This document shows, piece by piece, positions 46,652-58,003 of a stretch of 64,000 nt of DNA (positions within the stretch are counted from its first letter, which is position 1; each line of letters starts with the position of its first letter). Origin of the DNA: Portulaca oleracea (Eukaryota > Streptophyta > Magnoliopsida > Caryophyllales > Portulacaceae); the NCBI GenBank assembly GCA_029582165.1, contig CM055875.1, positions 28,780,644 to 28,844,643 of the forward strand. Reading direction: 5' to 3'. The notes beneath the pieces were generated by a model. It had not been told where the DNA came from and made no database searches. It saw nothing but the letters and a program-made list of their open reading frames with translations. Position numbers and translations under genes: made by a program.

Positions 46652-48307
46652 TGTAGACACCGGAATTTGTACCGGTATAAACCCGACCCATCAAAAAATA
46701 TACGAGACAGTTGGGCCAAGTGAAACGGGTCATTGGGCCCAAAAGATCAATAAACCGAGCCCAAAGAAAATAAATCAAGCCGGGAATAATTATTAAAACC
46801 CACAAGGGTTTCATTTTTATTTACAAGCCCACAACAGAAGTAGGCCCGTCACGCGCCCCCAGCCCAGAGAAGATAAAACCCGCATAGGGTTTGATCCGGC
46901 CCAGAAAAATCAAACCCCGCCTAGGCTTTGGGTGAAATGGCAAACAACGTCGTTCAGCGCCACGTCACGGATCCGCGTGATAAAATTATCAAAGCCCGCC
47001 TAGGCTTTGGTGATTCTGGCGCCAAAAAAAATATGAACGATCTGCATGCATACAATCCCTTGATTTTTGCCCACGTGTTTGACCTCCCTTGACCACCCCA
47101 AAACCCGCCTAGGCTTTGGCCTCTGACGGCACGATTTTTGGGGTATGTCCCCCACCTTTTCCCTCCAAAATCCATACTCCTTCACCTATAAATACCCCCT
47201 CCATTCCACCTTCATTTCACCAACAATCATCATCAAAATACCCTTATTCTACTCTCATTCTCATCATCTATTCTCATCAAATACCTCCATACTATACTCC
47301 AATTCTCTCAAAATTTCATCACCCATATCCATTTCTAATCCCCTCATAACCATACTCATCACATCCACATAATCACCCACACACCACTTTTTCTAAACCA
47401 TCCACATTCTCTCATCCGGGTTTCAAGTCAAGGGGGCAACTCAAGGGATCAATTTCGTCGTCGCTACACCTTAAGCAAGGTTCGGTTCTTTGATTTAAAT
47501 TATTGTATTTAATCATGTAATCCTTTATTTAATTCCATGCTTGTACATATTTTGTAAAATAAAACCGCATTTATTTTATATTGCATGATTTGAATAATAA
47601 TTCCGCGAAATTAATCAAACTTCTCCCCGCTCTCTTTCTTTTCAATGTTGATTTTAGTAGAGTCTGTTTTATAACAGGCGGGTTCGAGAGTTCTTGTAAC
47701 TCTCGAATTCGTAACCTTACCCCCGAATCTAGAAATCGGGTTCGTAGACCGGAATATTTCTTTTCTTATTTTATGGTTTGTCGGTTTCCTTAAATCGGCT
47801 GGCGACTCTTCAAAATAATTTATAAATTTGTTTAAATTGTTTAAAATATTCGTTTTACATAAAATAATTTTAATAAATAATTTGATTCATCCAATTTGTC
47901 AACTCAAGGTTGGACCCGAGGGAAATGGGCCAGAAATTAATAAAACCTAGGCGGGTTTTATTAATTTCAACCCATCTCCTTTCGGCCCAAGGATGCAAAT
48001 GGCCCAGCCCAGGGTTTGCCAAAGCCTAGGCGGGTTTTGGCAGCCTCTGGTGGCCCATTTACTCCTCTTTGGGCCTGAATTTAGCAATTGGGTCGGGATT
48101 AAATTATTGTTAAATTTATTTGTGTAATTACGGATAATTTAAATAATACAAAACGAGTTTGTAAATAAATAAAGTTTCATCACCTCGAAAACGAATTTCG
48201 AAAATTAAAAAATATCCTTATTTAAGGATTAAGAAACCTTAGTTGGCTCCCGATCACTTAAGTAACGCATCACGGAAAAAAGGTTCCGCCTTTTTCCGGG
48301 GTCCTAA
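46652..48307 (+). repeat. 5' LTR of the Tat-like element
   Basis: 1656 bp. TATAAATA at 47187-47194. It contains six hairpins with the loop word CGCCTA or its complement: 46872-46896, 46910-46930, 46989-47010, 47098-47119, 47934-47967 and 48017-48042. It ends CCGGGGTCCTAA; a terminal CA is not kept. Confidence 0.9.
47934..47967. repeat. Perfect 14-bp hairpin with TAGGCG loop
   Basis: Arms AAATTAATAAAACC and GGTTTTATTAATTT around TAGGCG. The 3' LTR has the same arms unchanged at 57411-57444 with loop TAGGTG. Confidence 0.95.
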
Positions 48308-48311
48308 AGAT

Positions 48312-48329
48312 TGGCGACTCCACTGGGGA
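48312..48329 (+). other. Primer-binding site of the Tat-like element
   Basis: TGGCGACTCCACTGGGGA, four bases inside the LTR. It starts TGG, complementary to a tRNA CCA end, and resembles the tRNA-Arg type sites described for Ogre/Tat elements; the exact tRNA is from memory. Confidence 0.75.
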
Positions 48330-49766
48330 CTTATTCTTTAAAAAGAGGGTAAAACTTGAAAAAATCAAATTGATTTGATAGTGCAAAAGGGAGAAGTTAA
48401 TTTATTTCACGCTTTTATTATTCTTTTAGGCATCTTTTGCATACCGGGCCACTAATCGGGTCTTTTGACACGTTAGCACAAAGGCGACGGTTTAAGTTAC
48501 CTAGGATTTCCCTTGAGAGCGGGAGGCCACTACTATGGGGATGAACTCTTCATCTCTAAGGATTTGGCCGCTCCTCTCCCGATGTCACACTCCGAGAGCT
48601 TCCTTGAAGTTCTTTGAGAAATACCCTAACTGCTTACCTTATGGTATGAAGAAACGGGGCGAAGGCATGCGGTAGGCTATATACCCAACCATAAAAGTCC
48701 ATGAATTTAGAGCCTTGGTTTAGGGTACCCTTCCATGTGTATGCTATGTGCTATGTGTATCCCTCCCCTTTTCTTGTCTTTTGTAAAGAGTCGACCCTAG
48801 TTTGGAAGTTTTGTTCTAGTCCATATGAAATTCATTGGTTGAGAAAAGGATTATTTATTAATTAATATAATTAACTCAAAGGCATTTTGGTTAGCCCAAG
48901 TGGAAGGGCCCATTTATGTTTGAAAGTTGATTATCTTAATTGATAAATAAAAATTGACTCATCTTTAATGATATTATATGGCCCTTTATGAAATTCTCTT
49001 AACAAAGGTCCAAAAATATTAATTAAAAGGCTAACAAAGTTAATGGATAGCGTCTTAGACTGCATAGTCACTAGGCTTGAGTTAGCTAATTTATCAATTT
49101 AATTAATAAATCCATCATATTTATGTCCGGCCCGTTGTTAGGCCCAACCATATTGGATTTGCCAATTAAGCTCATAAATTGATTATGACTCATTTATTGC
49201 TGACTTCATCCAGTCCTTTACAATATCCATTTTCCCCGAGTTAAAAAAAAGAGTATAAAAAGGAAAAGGTTAAAAAAAAAGTGGGTTGTCGGTCTTGTTG
49301 AACATTATTTTAGTTCGCGTAATAGCCAATATGGTTTGAGCTATCTGAGTTGTTAGGCCAAGTTACGGATTCTCCTTAAAACGGTCGGCCAATGGATTAG
49401 GCCCATCCGAATTGAGAAACACTGACTATAGCCTGCCAACTTATGACCCGCTCGCTATGTTGACTTTATTCGGCCCTTTATAGTGTTCTGTTTTTAGGTC
49501 CATATAGAGTTAGGCCATGCACTCCCAAAAAGTGGGTGAGTCCTCTGTGTCAGTATATATGTGTCGAGTTGATTAGGATCATATAGGTCATCTAGGTCAT
49601 GCATGCATCGGGTAGAACGTGTCGGAGAATGTCATCAAGTGTCTTAACTTTGAATTTCCATGCATGCATCATTGGTGATCGACTCCGAGCCTGCATTCGA
49701 GATCCACGAACAGGCCGTTTGATTTCGAACTCTTGCTACGATCCATCTGCAACCAGTGACAGCATC
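48330..49766 (+). other. Leader of the Tat-like element
   Basis: About 1.4 kb without a sustained frame between primer site and gag. Long leaders are usual in this lineage. I see no upstream ORF1. Confidence 0.6.
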
Positions 49767-51485
49767 ATGTCTGGAGAACAATTCCAAGAGATCCCAGTCC
49801 AGAGCACCAAAGCCAACATCACAAAGCATTTGGATGACCTCTACACCAAAATGCAAGGTCTGGTATTTGCCAATACCTTAGAGCAAGAGCAGAAGGTGGG
49901 TAAAAGGCTGAATAAATAGCAACAAGTGATGGACGGTATACTGCAAGCCATTACTAAGATCAATACCAAACTGGGGTTGAATGTTGAGGAAGACGATGAA
50001 GAAATGCAGGGATATGAGTCCGAACCTGAAATCATCAAGACATCCTAATATTCTGGAGGAATGGGGATATCCAAGACAAAGGTCGCTACTCCTGAGGCAT
50101 CTAAACTCATGAAAGATCCTGCTGTTAAGGCCCTTGAACAGAAATTAGAAAGCCTCACCAAAGCAATGAGCACTGTGCCGGCCTTTGTTGACAAGTACCT
50201 GAAAGTGCCATTACCTGTTCAGCCAATTCTGAAGGTAGCCGATAAAGTGGAGGTACCAAACATCAAGTTCAAACCCTCTGAGAACCCAGTTCATCACATC
50301 GAAGAGTTCATGAGGCTGGCACCATTAAACCGGATCGATATCGGTTTATACTCTACTGTTTTCCCATCCACTCTAGATGGCGAAGCCAAGGTGTGGTATC
50401 ACGCTTTACCACCCCAAACGAAGGCTGATTGGAATTAACTATTCAAAGCCTTCATCAATCACTACAGTCGCATTCAAAGGAAGCAGGCTACGGTGGATGA
50501 CTTGACCACCATGAAGCAACGAGATGACGAATCCTTCCTGGATTACTTTGAGCGATGGCATACCAAGCTGTCTCACATCAATGAGACAATCCCTCTTCGC
50601 CTACAGCTGTCTACTTTCAAGCAAGGGCTAAAAGGCAGTTTATCCAAACACTTGGGATACCACGTCATCAAAGACTTTGACTACTTGAAGGACATCTGTG
50701 TCCAATTAGAGGCAATGCATAATGAGAAGACTACTTCGCCTGGATGGAAGGGGTCTAGTTCCAACAGGAGGGCCACTAGTGCGTCTAGCCACCCTCCTAA
50801 GGTCATGGAGACTAACTCTATCCAGCGCAAAGGGCCTTTCATACCAAAGTATGAGACTTACACACCATTGGATGTCTCTTACTCACAAGCTCTTGATCGA
50901 TTGGTCAAGAAGGGTTTTTTGGTCCTACCTTTGCCATGGGAAGAATCAGCCACAAGAGGAAAGAACTTGGATCAATTTTGCCGCTACCATCATTGCCGAG
51001 GACACGATACTGAGAAATGCTGGTCTCTCAAGAACAAAATAGAAGATATGATAAGGGATGGAACACAACCCATGCCAAAAGCTGCCCAGAAGCCTAACAA
51101 TCAAAGCAACTCGATGCCCGAGCATACCAATGCTATCTTTCATGGAGTTTGTTGCTTTGATCCTTCCACTTTGATTGTTGAAACAGGTCAACCTATCCCC
51201 AAGGTACTCGGCTTTCATGAAGACCTATCCATTCATGGTATCTGGGATAGTAATGACGATGAGCAACATAAATACTCAAAGACGGAATGGATGGAGCCAG
51301 ATGAGCCAGCATCAGATGGTGTAGCATTTCTCACTAGATCAGGCCGCCATAACAACAGGAACACCACCACCCCAATGGCTATTTCTGGTCCTACACCAAT
51401 GGCTGCCAACGACAATCATGTCCCGCCTGAAGATCCTCTCCTTGCACAACTCAAGAAGACCAAAGCTGAAGTTACCATCTGGTAA
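49767..51485 (+). pseudogene. Tat-like gag with zinc knuckle, three internal stops
   Basis: One frame from ATG at 49767 (MSGEQFQEIP) to 51485, broken by TAG at 49917-49919, TAA at about 50046 and TAA at 50436-50438. Content: coiled N-terminus (TKHLDDLYTKMQGLV), a capsid region (NPVHHIEEFMRLAP, STLDGEAKVWYHALPP, then QRDDESFLDYFERW), and a zinc-binding CRYHHCRGHDTEKCWSLKN (C-x4-C-x2-H-x4-C) at about 50976-51030, a form typical of Tat/Ogre gag. The tail is Asn/Pro-rich. Confidence 0.85.
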
Positions 51486-51580
51486 CTAATTAGTACCTCA
51501 CAAGCACACAGACAAAAGATGATGGATGCTCTGCATTAACAATATCTCCCACGACAACTCCTGAATCTTTAGTTGCTCAT

Positions 51581-52396
51581 GTGACTACCCAGCAAGAGGC
51601 TATCACCTTTGGGATTGAAGATCTGCCTCAGGGAGGGGCATCCCACAACAAAGCACTCTATCTTACAGTGCAATGTTCCAACAAGACTATCCCTCTTGTT
51701 TTAGTCGACAATGGCTCGGATGTGAATGTGTGCCCTTGGAGGACGGAACAGAAATTGGGAGTCCAACAACAACACTTGGCTCAAAACGGTGTACAACTAA
51801 GGGCTTACGACAATTCTCCTCGAAAATCGGTTGGGTCCATAATATTGCCCATCACTATAGGCAATATCACTCGGAATGTGGAGTTCGTAGTGCTAGACAT
51901 TCTAACCTCCTTCAAACTGCTACTAGGGAGGCCATGGCTTCATGAATGCAATGCTATAGCATCTACCTTACACTAGAAGGTAAAGATGTTAGTCCAAGGA
52001 CAAGTTATCACCATCTCGGGAGAAACCATCAATGCTGTCTTCACTCCTAAGCAAGCAACCCTTGAAGTGGAACACAGTTCTATGGACGAAGAACTTCATA
52101 ACTTTGAACTTGTGGCAACTTTGAGCCAGGATGAAGCTTCCTTTGACTTCGATCCCTACTCAAGTCACAAAGTCCATGCTATACTCAAGAGACAAGGACA
52201 TTTCCTAGGGATGTCGTTAGGAAGAAGCCCGAAAAACACGATTCCTCCTGTGTTCAAGGCATTTAAGCAGAAGGGAAGGTTCGGTTTATGGTACAAGCCA
52301 ACTGAATCTTTAGTTTTGTTTGAAAGAACAAAATCACAAATAAATCAGGGAAGTATCCCAGCATATATTATCTCACTATATCTGAATATTATCTAG
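51581..52396 (+). pseudogene. Tat-like protease region, broken
   Basis: In a different frame from gag. Reads FGIEDLPQGGASHNKALYLTV, then LVDNGSDVNVCPW with the catalytic Asp in a D-N-G rather than D-S/T-G setting, and FKLLLGRPWLHECNAIAS. A TAG at 51974-51976 is followed in frame by QVITISGE and more linker. The homology ends with KGRFGLWYKPT near 52300; the reverse transcriptase that should follow is absent. Confidence 0.8.
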
Positions 52397-53485
52397 ATGA
52401 TTCACACTGATTTATACACTTTCTCTTTTAGAAAGGCATTCCCACAAGTTTCCAAATAATTGAAGATTGAAGATCAAGTGAAGATAGGAAAGTATCAATC
52501 AACAAGGAAATGGAAGATTAAACCGTTAGAGCTGAATAGAGCATCTATAAATAGTCTTGTGCATCCTCCTTGGAGAATCAGGCGATTCCAAGAAAGTAAT
52601 CGCGGTGTATGAAATCATATGAGATTTCTGAGTGTAGCCAATGAGTCCTTGGTGAGTTATGTAGCCAGTAAGGTAATTCTGGTGAGGTAACCAAGGACCT
52701 TGGTGAGTGATGTAGCCAAATATGTTGGTGAGGTATTGTGTAGCAAAGCCCTAAAGTGCTAAGGCTTTGTGAGGTTAATATCCAATGCAATCCGTCATCC
52801 TCTTCTCTACCTCGTCTGTGAGGTCCCCTCTCTCTGTCTCATCTGTGAGGTCTCTGCTATCTGCCTCATTTGTGAAGCCTCGTTTGTGAGGTCTCTTCTC
52901 TCTGCCTCATCTGATTGCCTCGTCTGTGAGGCCCCTCCACGCCTTCATCTGACTCGTCTATGAGGCTCCTCTACAGAACCTCTCCCTGAGTGTTCTGCCA
53001 TTAATGTTGAATCAAACCTTTTCACCCCCCTCAAGGGTCCCAACAGATGTGATTCAACCCACAAATGTGGATCAACTCAAGAGATATTATGCTTAATATA
53101 GCCAAGCAACTGGAAAACCAATTTTCAAACACTTGGTTAATATTCAATTTATGCTCATAAAAAGAAGAAAGATAAAGTTTACAAGGACACAATGATTGTA
53201 GACAATAATTCTTCTTTTATAATAATTAAAATGCAAGTACACTGCTTGTAAATAAGAAAATTCAAAAGGCATAATTAAATAAAAGTTTATTCTAGCAAAG
53301 CAGTTCAGTTCCTCCGGTTCCATCCATCTTCTAGTCTTGTTTCACCTTCTCTATGTCGCCAGTGGTCTCATGGTCAATCTCCATGCCTTTAGACTCGTTT
53401 GGATCCGTCTCTTTGTTTTTAAGCTTATAGGCTCGCTTATGTGATTTCCGCGTCTCCACCCTCGGACCAAGCCGGTCCTTTATCG
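52397..53485. other. Rearranged segment replacing the Tat pol region
   Basis: No reverse transcriptase. The part 52500-53050 looks like LTR-type DNA of another element: TATAAATAG at 52548, two CCTTGGTGAGTxATGTAGCC words about 60 bp apart (52650-52730), and a run of TCxTCTGTGAGG repeats at 52800-52970. I could not find its borders or a target duplication. 53060-53485 is AT-rich 3' flank of the minus-strand gene. Confidence 0.5.
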
Positions 53486-54787
53486 TCACCTCGCACCGAG
53501 ACGATCCTTTATCGTAGAGCGAGGACCCAGTTTCTCCTTCATGGATGTCCGACTTCTTAGCGCCTCTCCAGCACGGCGAGACTCAATAGCCGCAATTAAC
53601 CATCCGTGGTAATCAGCGTCAGCAATCTCTGATATATGTGCCTTTGATGGAGCCTTAAGGGTCGGCCTTCTTGCCCAATACTTCAACCAAGACTCTATCA
53701 CTGAGCCACGAAGCTTCAATTGCTCGGGGGCTTCACATTGCCGCTCGGGGATGGTCTGTTTGCGGCCCATCTGTCGCAATACCCGCTCCGGAAAATAGAA
53801 AGTCATGTGTGTTAAGCCGGCGATACACATATAGGCGTTGCGATAGTCGCTAGTCACATATTCAGGAACATGCCACCAGGCGATGTCACGAGGTTCTTTC
53901 AGAAAGGCAATCCATTCAGTTACTGATCGGAGCTCGGTATATTTGCGCCTCCTTTGACAATAATTTGCAAGCGCTGAGGGGTTATGAGGATCTTCGATAA
54001 GGCCTAAATGCTCCATCAGCCAGATCTGCCCAAGACAGTTAGCACGGGTTAAAATTGCATGCCAATTATTCCCAAACTAACGAAAAAATAATAAAAAAAA
54101 ACTTTAAAACCCGCCTAGGGTATACAGACAGTAGGTGATTTTTGACAAAAAATGAGGGAAGAAATGTACCTGAAGAAGTAGGGGGCTCCCACGAAGCTCG
54201 TATTCTGGATCTGGATTATCCAGGCCCATCATGGTTTTCGCTAGCATTAATGGCACTAGATTAAAGCCTCGAGCCATGTCTTCCACGATCTGAATTAGGC
54301 CCGCCGACCCGGTTCTTCGCCCGCCATGATAGAAGCAAAATTCTCCAAGAAGGCACAGTACAAGTGCTCGCACTGGTATCACGGGACCATATTCCAACGT
54401 GTCAGGCGATTCAAAGTATTTGAAAATAGTTTGGAAATGTACTTTATCGCCGAATAATGCGCTTCCTATGACTCGGTTCGGAAGGCATAGCAATTCCTTG
54501 TACTGTTTGGTGTTGTCGGCAACAGTTGGAGGTGATGTCGGCCGTGCGAAATGATTCATCCCAAGAATAGACGACCACTCTTCGGGTAGTGGGCATAACT
54601 CTTTCAAGGAAAAGCGGAAAACATGCATCTTTGGATCCCAAAAGGCGCTCGCCGCTCGAATAAAGTCATGGTTGACTCTTGCTTGCTGGAGACTTAGCAA
54701 CCTCGTCAGACTATATCTCCCGAGCTCTTTCTTCTCGTCTCTGGAAAAAGTGCTCATCCAAGTTGCGAGCTTCTTCTCAAAGGCCAT
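53486..54787 (-). CDS. Plant-mobile-domain-like protein encoded antisense inside the Tat-like element
   Basis: Two exons on the minus strand, 54787-54170 and 54025-53486, joined by a 144-bp intron (CAG/GTACAT donor, TTGGGCAG acceptor, phase 0). The product has 385 residues without stops. Exon 1 starts MAFEKKLATWMSTFSRDEKK and contains FWDPKMHVFRFSLKELCPLP followed by EEWSSILGM, the beginning of plant mobile domain (PMD, or DUF7745-like) proteins, and later IPVRALVLCLLGEFCFYHGG. Exon 2 has RRKYTELRSVTEWIAFL and WWHVPEYVTSDYRN and ends in a basic tail. PMD proteins occur both as host genes (MAIN/MAIL1 types in nuclear genome maintenance) and in transposons; antisense genes downstream of pol are known in Tat elements such as maize Grande. 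It is the best preserved frame of this element although gag is broken. Function unknown. Confidence 0.75.
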
Positions 54788-54876
54788 GATGGAAGGGTTT
54801 TTTGTGATAATTAGGAAGCTCTTTTAGATGTAAAATGCAATTGGAGTTGATGAGTGATATCCATGGCAAAGGAGGG

Positions 54877-54890
54877 GGTATTTATACACT
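54877..54890 (-). promoter_or_regulatory. TATA box for the antisense gene
   Basis: AGTGTATAAATACC on the minus strand, about 90-100 bp upstream of the ATG at 54787. Confidence 0.6.
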
Positions 54891-55512
54891 TTCATCCATA
54901 GTCAAAATGGAGCAAATCGGCCAGTAAGCAGTCACATAGCCGTTGCTATCATATCCCATGATTCATGCCTTTCTTCAACGGCTAGCAAAAAAAAAAAAAA
55001 AAGAAGAAAAAAATAATATAACCCGCCTTGGTTATATTTTCGGCAGGACAACACGCACGTGCGACAGCCAGCCCAGGCCCAGCTTTCCAGCTGCTTAAAA
55101 CCCGCCTAGGGTTTAAGCGGTCCAGGCCTTTTTTTCGCTTCCGTAGCCCATCTGCGCAAAGGCCCCTCTTGGGCCTCTCTGTTTTGGTTTAAATTGGCCC
55201 ATTCGTGTATTTTTGATGTTCCGGTTTCTGTTATCGACCCAATGATGTCCGGTTCTGAAATTTTTGCTCGAGCTATCTCCGACACTTAAGTTTTTGTTCT
55301 TTTTTTATTTTATTTTCTTTTTGGGGAAGCGGGATTAATTGAAATTTATCCCATCATGTAGAAAATAATTCGAAATTGCAGCGTCAAGTTGTGCATACAC
55401 CAAGTTCGAGTCTTGCAAAAAATAAAAATATATTACAAAGAGTCTTGCATAAAATAAAATAAAAAAAAAGAGTCTTGCATTGCATAAAGGTGATCACCAC
55501 AGGGATCCAATA
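54891..55512. other. Upstream region of the antisense gene
   Basis: No frame. It holds two hairpins of the CGCCTA-loop family: AATATAACC-CGCCTT-GGTTATATT (55015-55038, perfect 9-bp stem) and GCTTAAAACCC-GCCTA-GGGTTTAAGC (55093-55118, one bulged base). Confidence 0.7.
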
Positions 55513-55880
55513 TGAATCGACACCGGGAAAGACTGGAGCCAATATGAATCAACACCAGGAAAGACTGGAACCGACACCGGGAAAGACTGGAACCGACACC
55601 GGGAAAGACTGGAACCGACACCGGGAAAGACTGGAACCAATATGAATCGACACCGGGAAAGACTGGAACTGACACCGGGAAAGACTGGAACAGACACTGG
55701 GAAAGACTGGAACCGACACCGGGAAAGACTGGAACCAACACCGGGAACGACTGGATCCAATATGAATCGACACCGGGAAAGACTGGAACCGACACCGGGA
55801 AAGACTGAAACCGACACCGAGAAAGACTGGAACCAATACCAGGAAAGACTGGAAGCGACACTGGGAAAGACTAGAAAACT
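55513..55880. repeat. Minisatellite, 22-bp unit GACACCGGGAAAGACTGGAA
   Basis: About fifteen units of a 22-bp repeat, broken at intervals by AATATGAATC (55509, 55541, 55639, 55758), giving a loose higher-order pattern. Frames across it (Ser/Phe/Pro/Val repeats on the minus strand) are translated repeat. Tandem repeats before the 3' LTR are common in Tat/Ogre elements. Confidence 0.9.
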
Positions 55881-56137
55881 TCATCACCCATCGGCATCGT
55901 GTCCGATAACAATTAACAAGTAAGGCGTCATTTTCGCCCGAGATCAACATCGAATCATCATCAGTCAAGTAGAGCATCATTCTCGCTCGAGATCATCTCA
56001 AAGGAGGCGCATGCTGCCCGCAACCGCGATGCAGGATTTAGCTTCCAAGCGTCAAATCAGGCTTTGCAAACCAAAGTCATCTCCTCAGACTACTTTGACC
56101 TTCGTCCTATTCGGACTCGATCAAAGTGAGGGCTCTC
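55881..56137 (+). other. Region before the 3' LTR, with polypurine tract
   Basis: No frame. AAAGTGAGGGCTCTC directly precedes the LTR start at 56138 and serves as the probable polypurine tract. Confidence 0.6.
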
Positions 56138-57784
56138 TGTAGACACCAGACTGGTATAAACCCGACCCATCAAAAAATATACAAGACAGTTGGGCCAAGT
56201 GAAACGGGTCATTGGGCCCAAGATCAATAAACCAAGCCCAAAGAAAATAAATCAAGCCATGAATAATTATTAAAACCCACAGGGGTTTTATTTTTATTTA
56301 CAAGCCCGCAACAGAAGCAGGCACGTCACGCGCCCCCGGCCCAGAGAGGATAAAACCCGCCTAGGGTTTGATCCGGCCCAGAAAAATCAAACCCCGCCTA
56401 GGCTTTGAGCGAAGTGGAAAACGACGCCGTTCAGTGCCACGTCACGGATCCGCGTGATAAAATTATCAAAGCCCGCCTAGGCTTTGGTGATTCTGGCGCC
56501 AAAAAAAATATGAACGATCTGCATGCATACAATCCCTTGATTTTTGCCCACGTGTTTGACCTCCCTTGACCACCCCAAAACCCGCCTAGGCTTTGGCCTC
56601 TGATGGCATGATTTTTGGGGTACGTCCCCCACCTTTTCCCTCCAAAATTCATACTCCTTTACCTATAAATACACCCTCCATTCCACCTTCATTTCACCAA
56701 CAATCATCATCAAAATACCTTTACTCTACTCTCATTCTCATCATCTATTCTCATCAAATACCTCCATACTATACTCCAATTCTCTCAAAATTTCATCACC
56801 CATATCCATTTCTAATCCCCTCATAACCATACTCATCACATCCACATAATCACCCACACACCACTTTTTCTAAATCATCCACATTCTCTCATCCGGGTTT
56901 CAAGTCAAGGGGGCAACTCAAGGGATCAATTTCGTCGTCGCTACACCTTAAGCAAGGTTCGGTTCTTTGATTTAAATTATTTTATTTAATCATGTAATTC
57001 TTTATTTAATTCCGTGCTTGTACATATTTTGTAAAATAAAACCGCATTTATTTTATATTGCATGATTTGAATAATATTTCCGCGAAATTAATCAAACTTC
57101 TCCCCGCTCTCTTTCTTTTCAATGTTGATTTTAGTAGAGTCTGTTTTATAACAGGCGGGCTCGAGAGTTATTTTTACTCTCGAATTCGTATCCTTACCCC
57201 CGAATCTAGAAATTGGGTTCGTAGACCGGAGTCTTTCTTTTCTTATTTTATGGTTTGTTGGTTTCCTTAAATCGGCTGGCGACTCTTCAAAATAATTTAT
57301 AAATTCATTTAAATTGTTTAAAATATTCGTTTTACATAAAATAATTTTAATAAATAATTTGATTCATCCAATTTGTCAATTCAAGGTTGGACCCGAGGGA
57401 AATGGGCAAGAAATTAATAAAACCTAGGTGGGTTTTATTAATTTCAACCCATCTCCTTTCGGCCCAAGGATGCAAATGGCCCAGCCCAAGGTCTGCCAAA
57501 GCCTAGGCAGGTTTTGGCAGCCTCTGGTGGCCCATTTGCTCCTCTTTGGGCCTGAATTTAGCAATTGGGTCGGGATTAAATTATTGTTAAATTTATTTGT
57601 GTAATTACGTATAATTTAAATAATACAAAACGAGTTTGTAAATAAATAAAGTTTCATCACCTCGAAAACGAATTTCGAAAATTAAAAAATATCCTTATTT
57701 AAGGATTAAGAAACCTTATTCGGCTCCCGATCACTTAATTAGCGCATCACGGAGAAAAGGTTCCGCCTTTTTCCGGGGTCCTAA
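56138..57784 (+). repeat. 3' LTR of the Tat-like element
   Basis: 1647 bp, starts TGTAGACACCAG; TATAAATA at 56664-56671. It carries the six hairpins of the 5' LTR at 56348-56374, 56387-56408, 56466-56487, 56575-56596, 57411-57444 and 57494-57519. It ends GGGGTCCTAA before the GGGGT duplication. Confidence 0.9.
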
Positions 57785-58003
57785 GGGGTTACAAATTATA
57801 CTACTCAAAGTGGGTAACTTGACATGTTAATTATGTTCATTAGGGGTTTAATAAGTTGTTTAGGGCTTAATGCCAAAATAGGATATTTCTTTCTGATTCT
57901 TTGTTATATGTTCGAAGTATTATATGGTTCCTGATTACTAAACAGAGGGTAGAAGGCTCTAATGTCAACGTTTAATGTTGTAAAGTTTGTTTAGTGTATT
58001 TGT

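Larger units (their letters stand above)
46652..57784 (+). mobile_element. Tat-like Ty3/gypsy LTR retrotransposon, defective, with antisense gene
   Basis: LTRs at 46652-48307 and 56138-57784; target duplication GGGGT at 46647-46651 and 57785-57789. Order: primer site, 1.4-kb leader, gag, protease, foreign or rearranged DNA, antisense gene, minisatellite, polypurine tract. Reverse transcriptase, RNase H and integrase are absent. LTR starts TGTAGACACC and carries a TATAAATA box. The antisense gene, long leader and 3' tandem repeats are typical of the Tat/Ogre group. Confidence 0.88.

Noticed and set aside
55513..55880. CRISPR-like array
   Set aside because: Units are contiguous tandem repeats without unique spacers, in a plant retrotransposon.
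55433..55980. Three overlapping minus-strand frames with repeated SLSRCRFQSFPVS
   Set aside because: Because the 22-bp unit is not a multiple of three, all frames stay open; there is no sign of coding.
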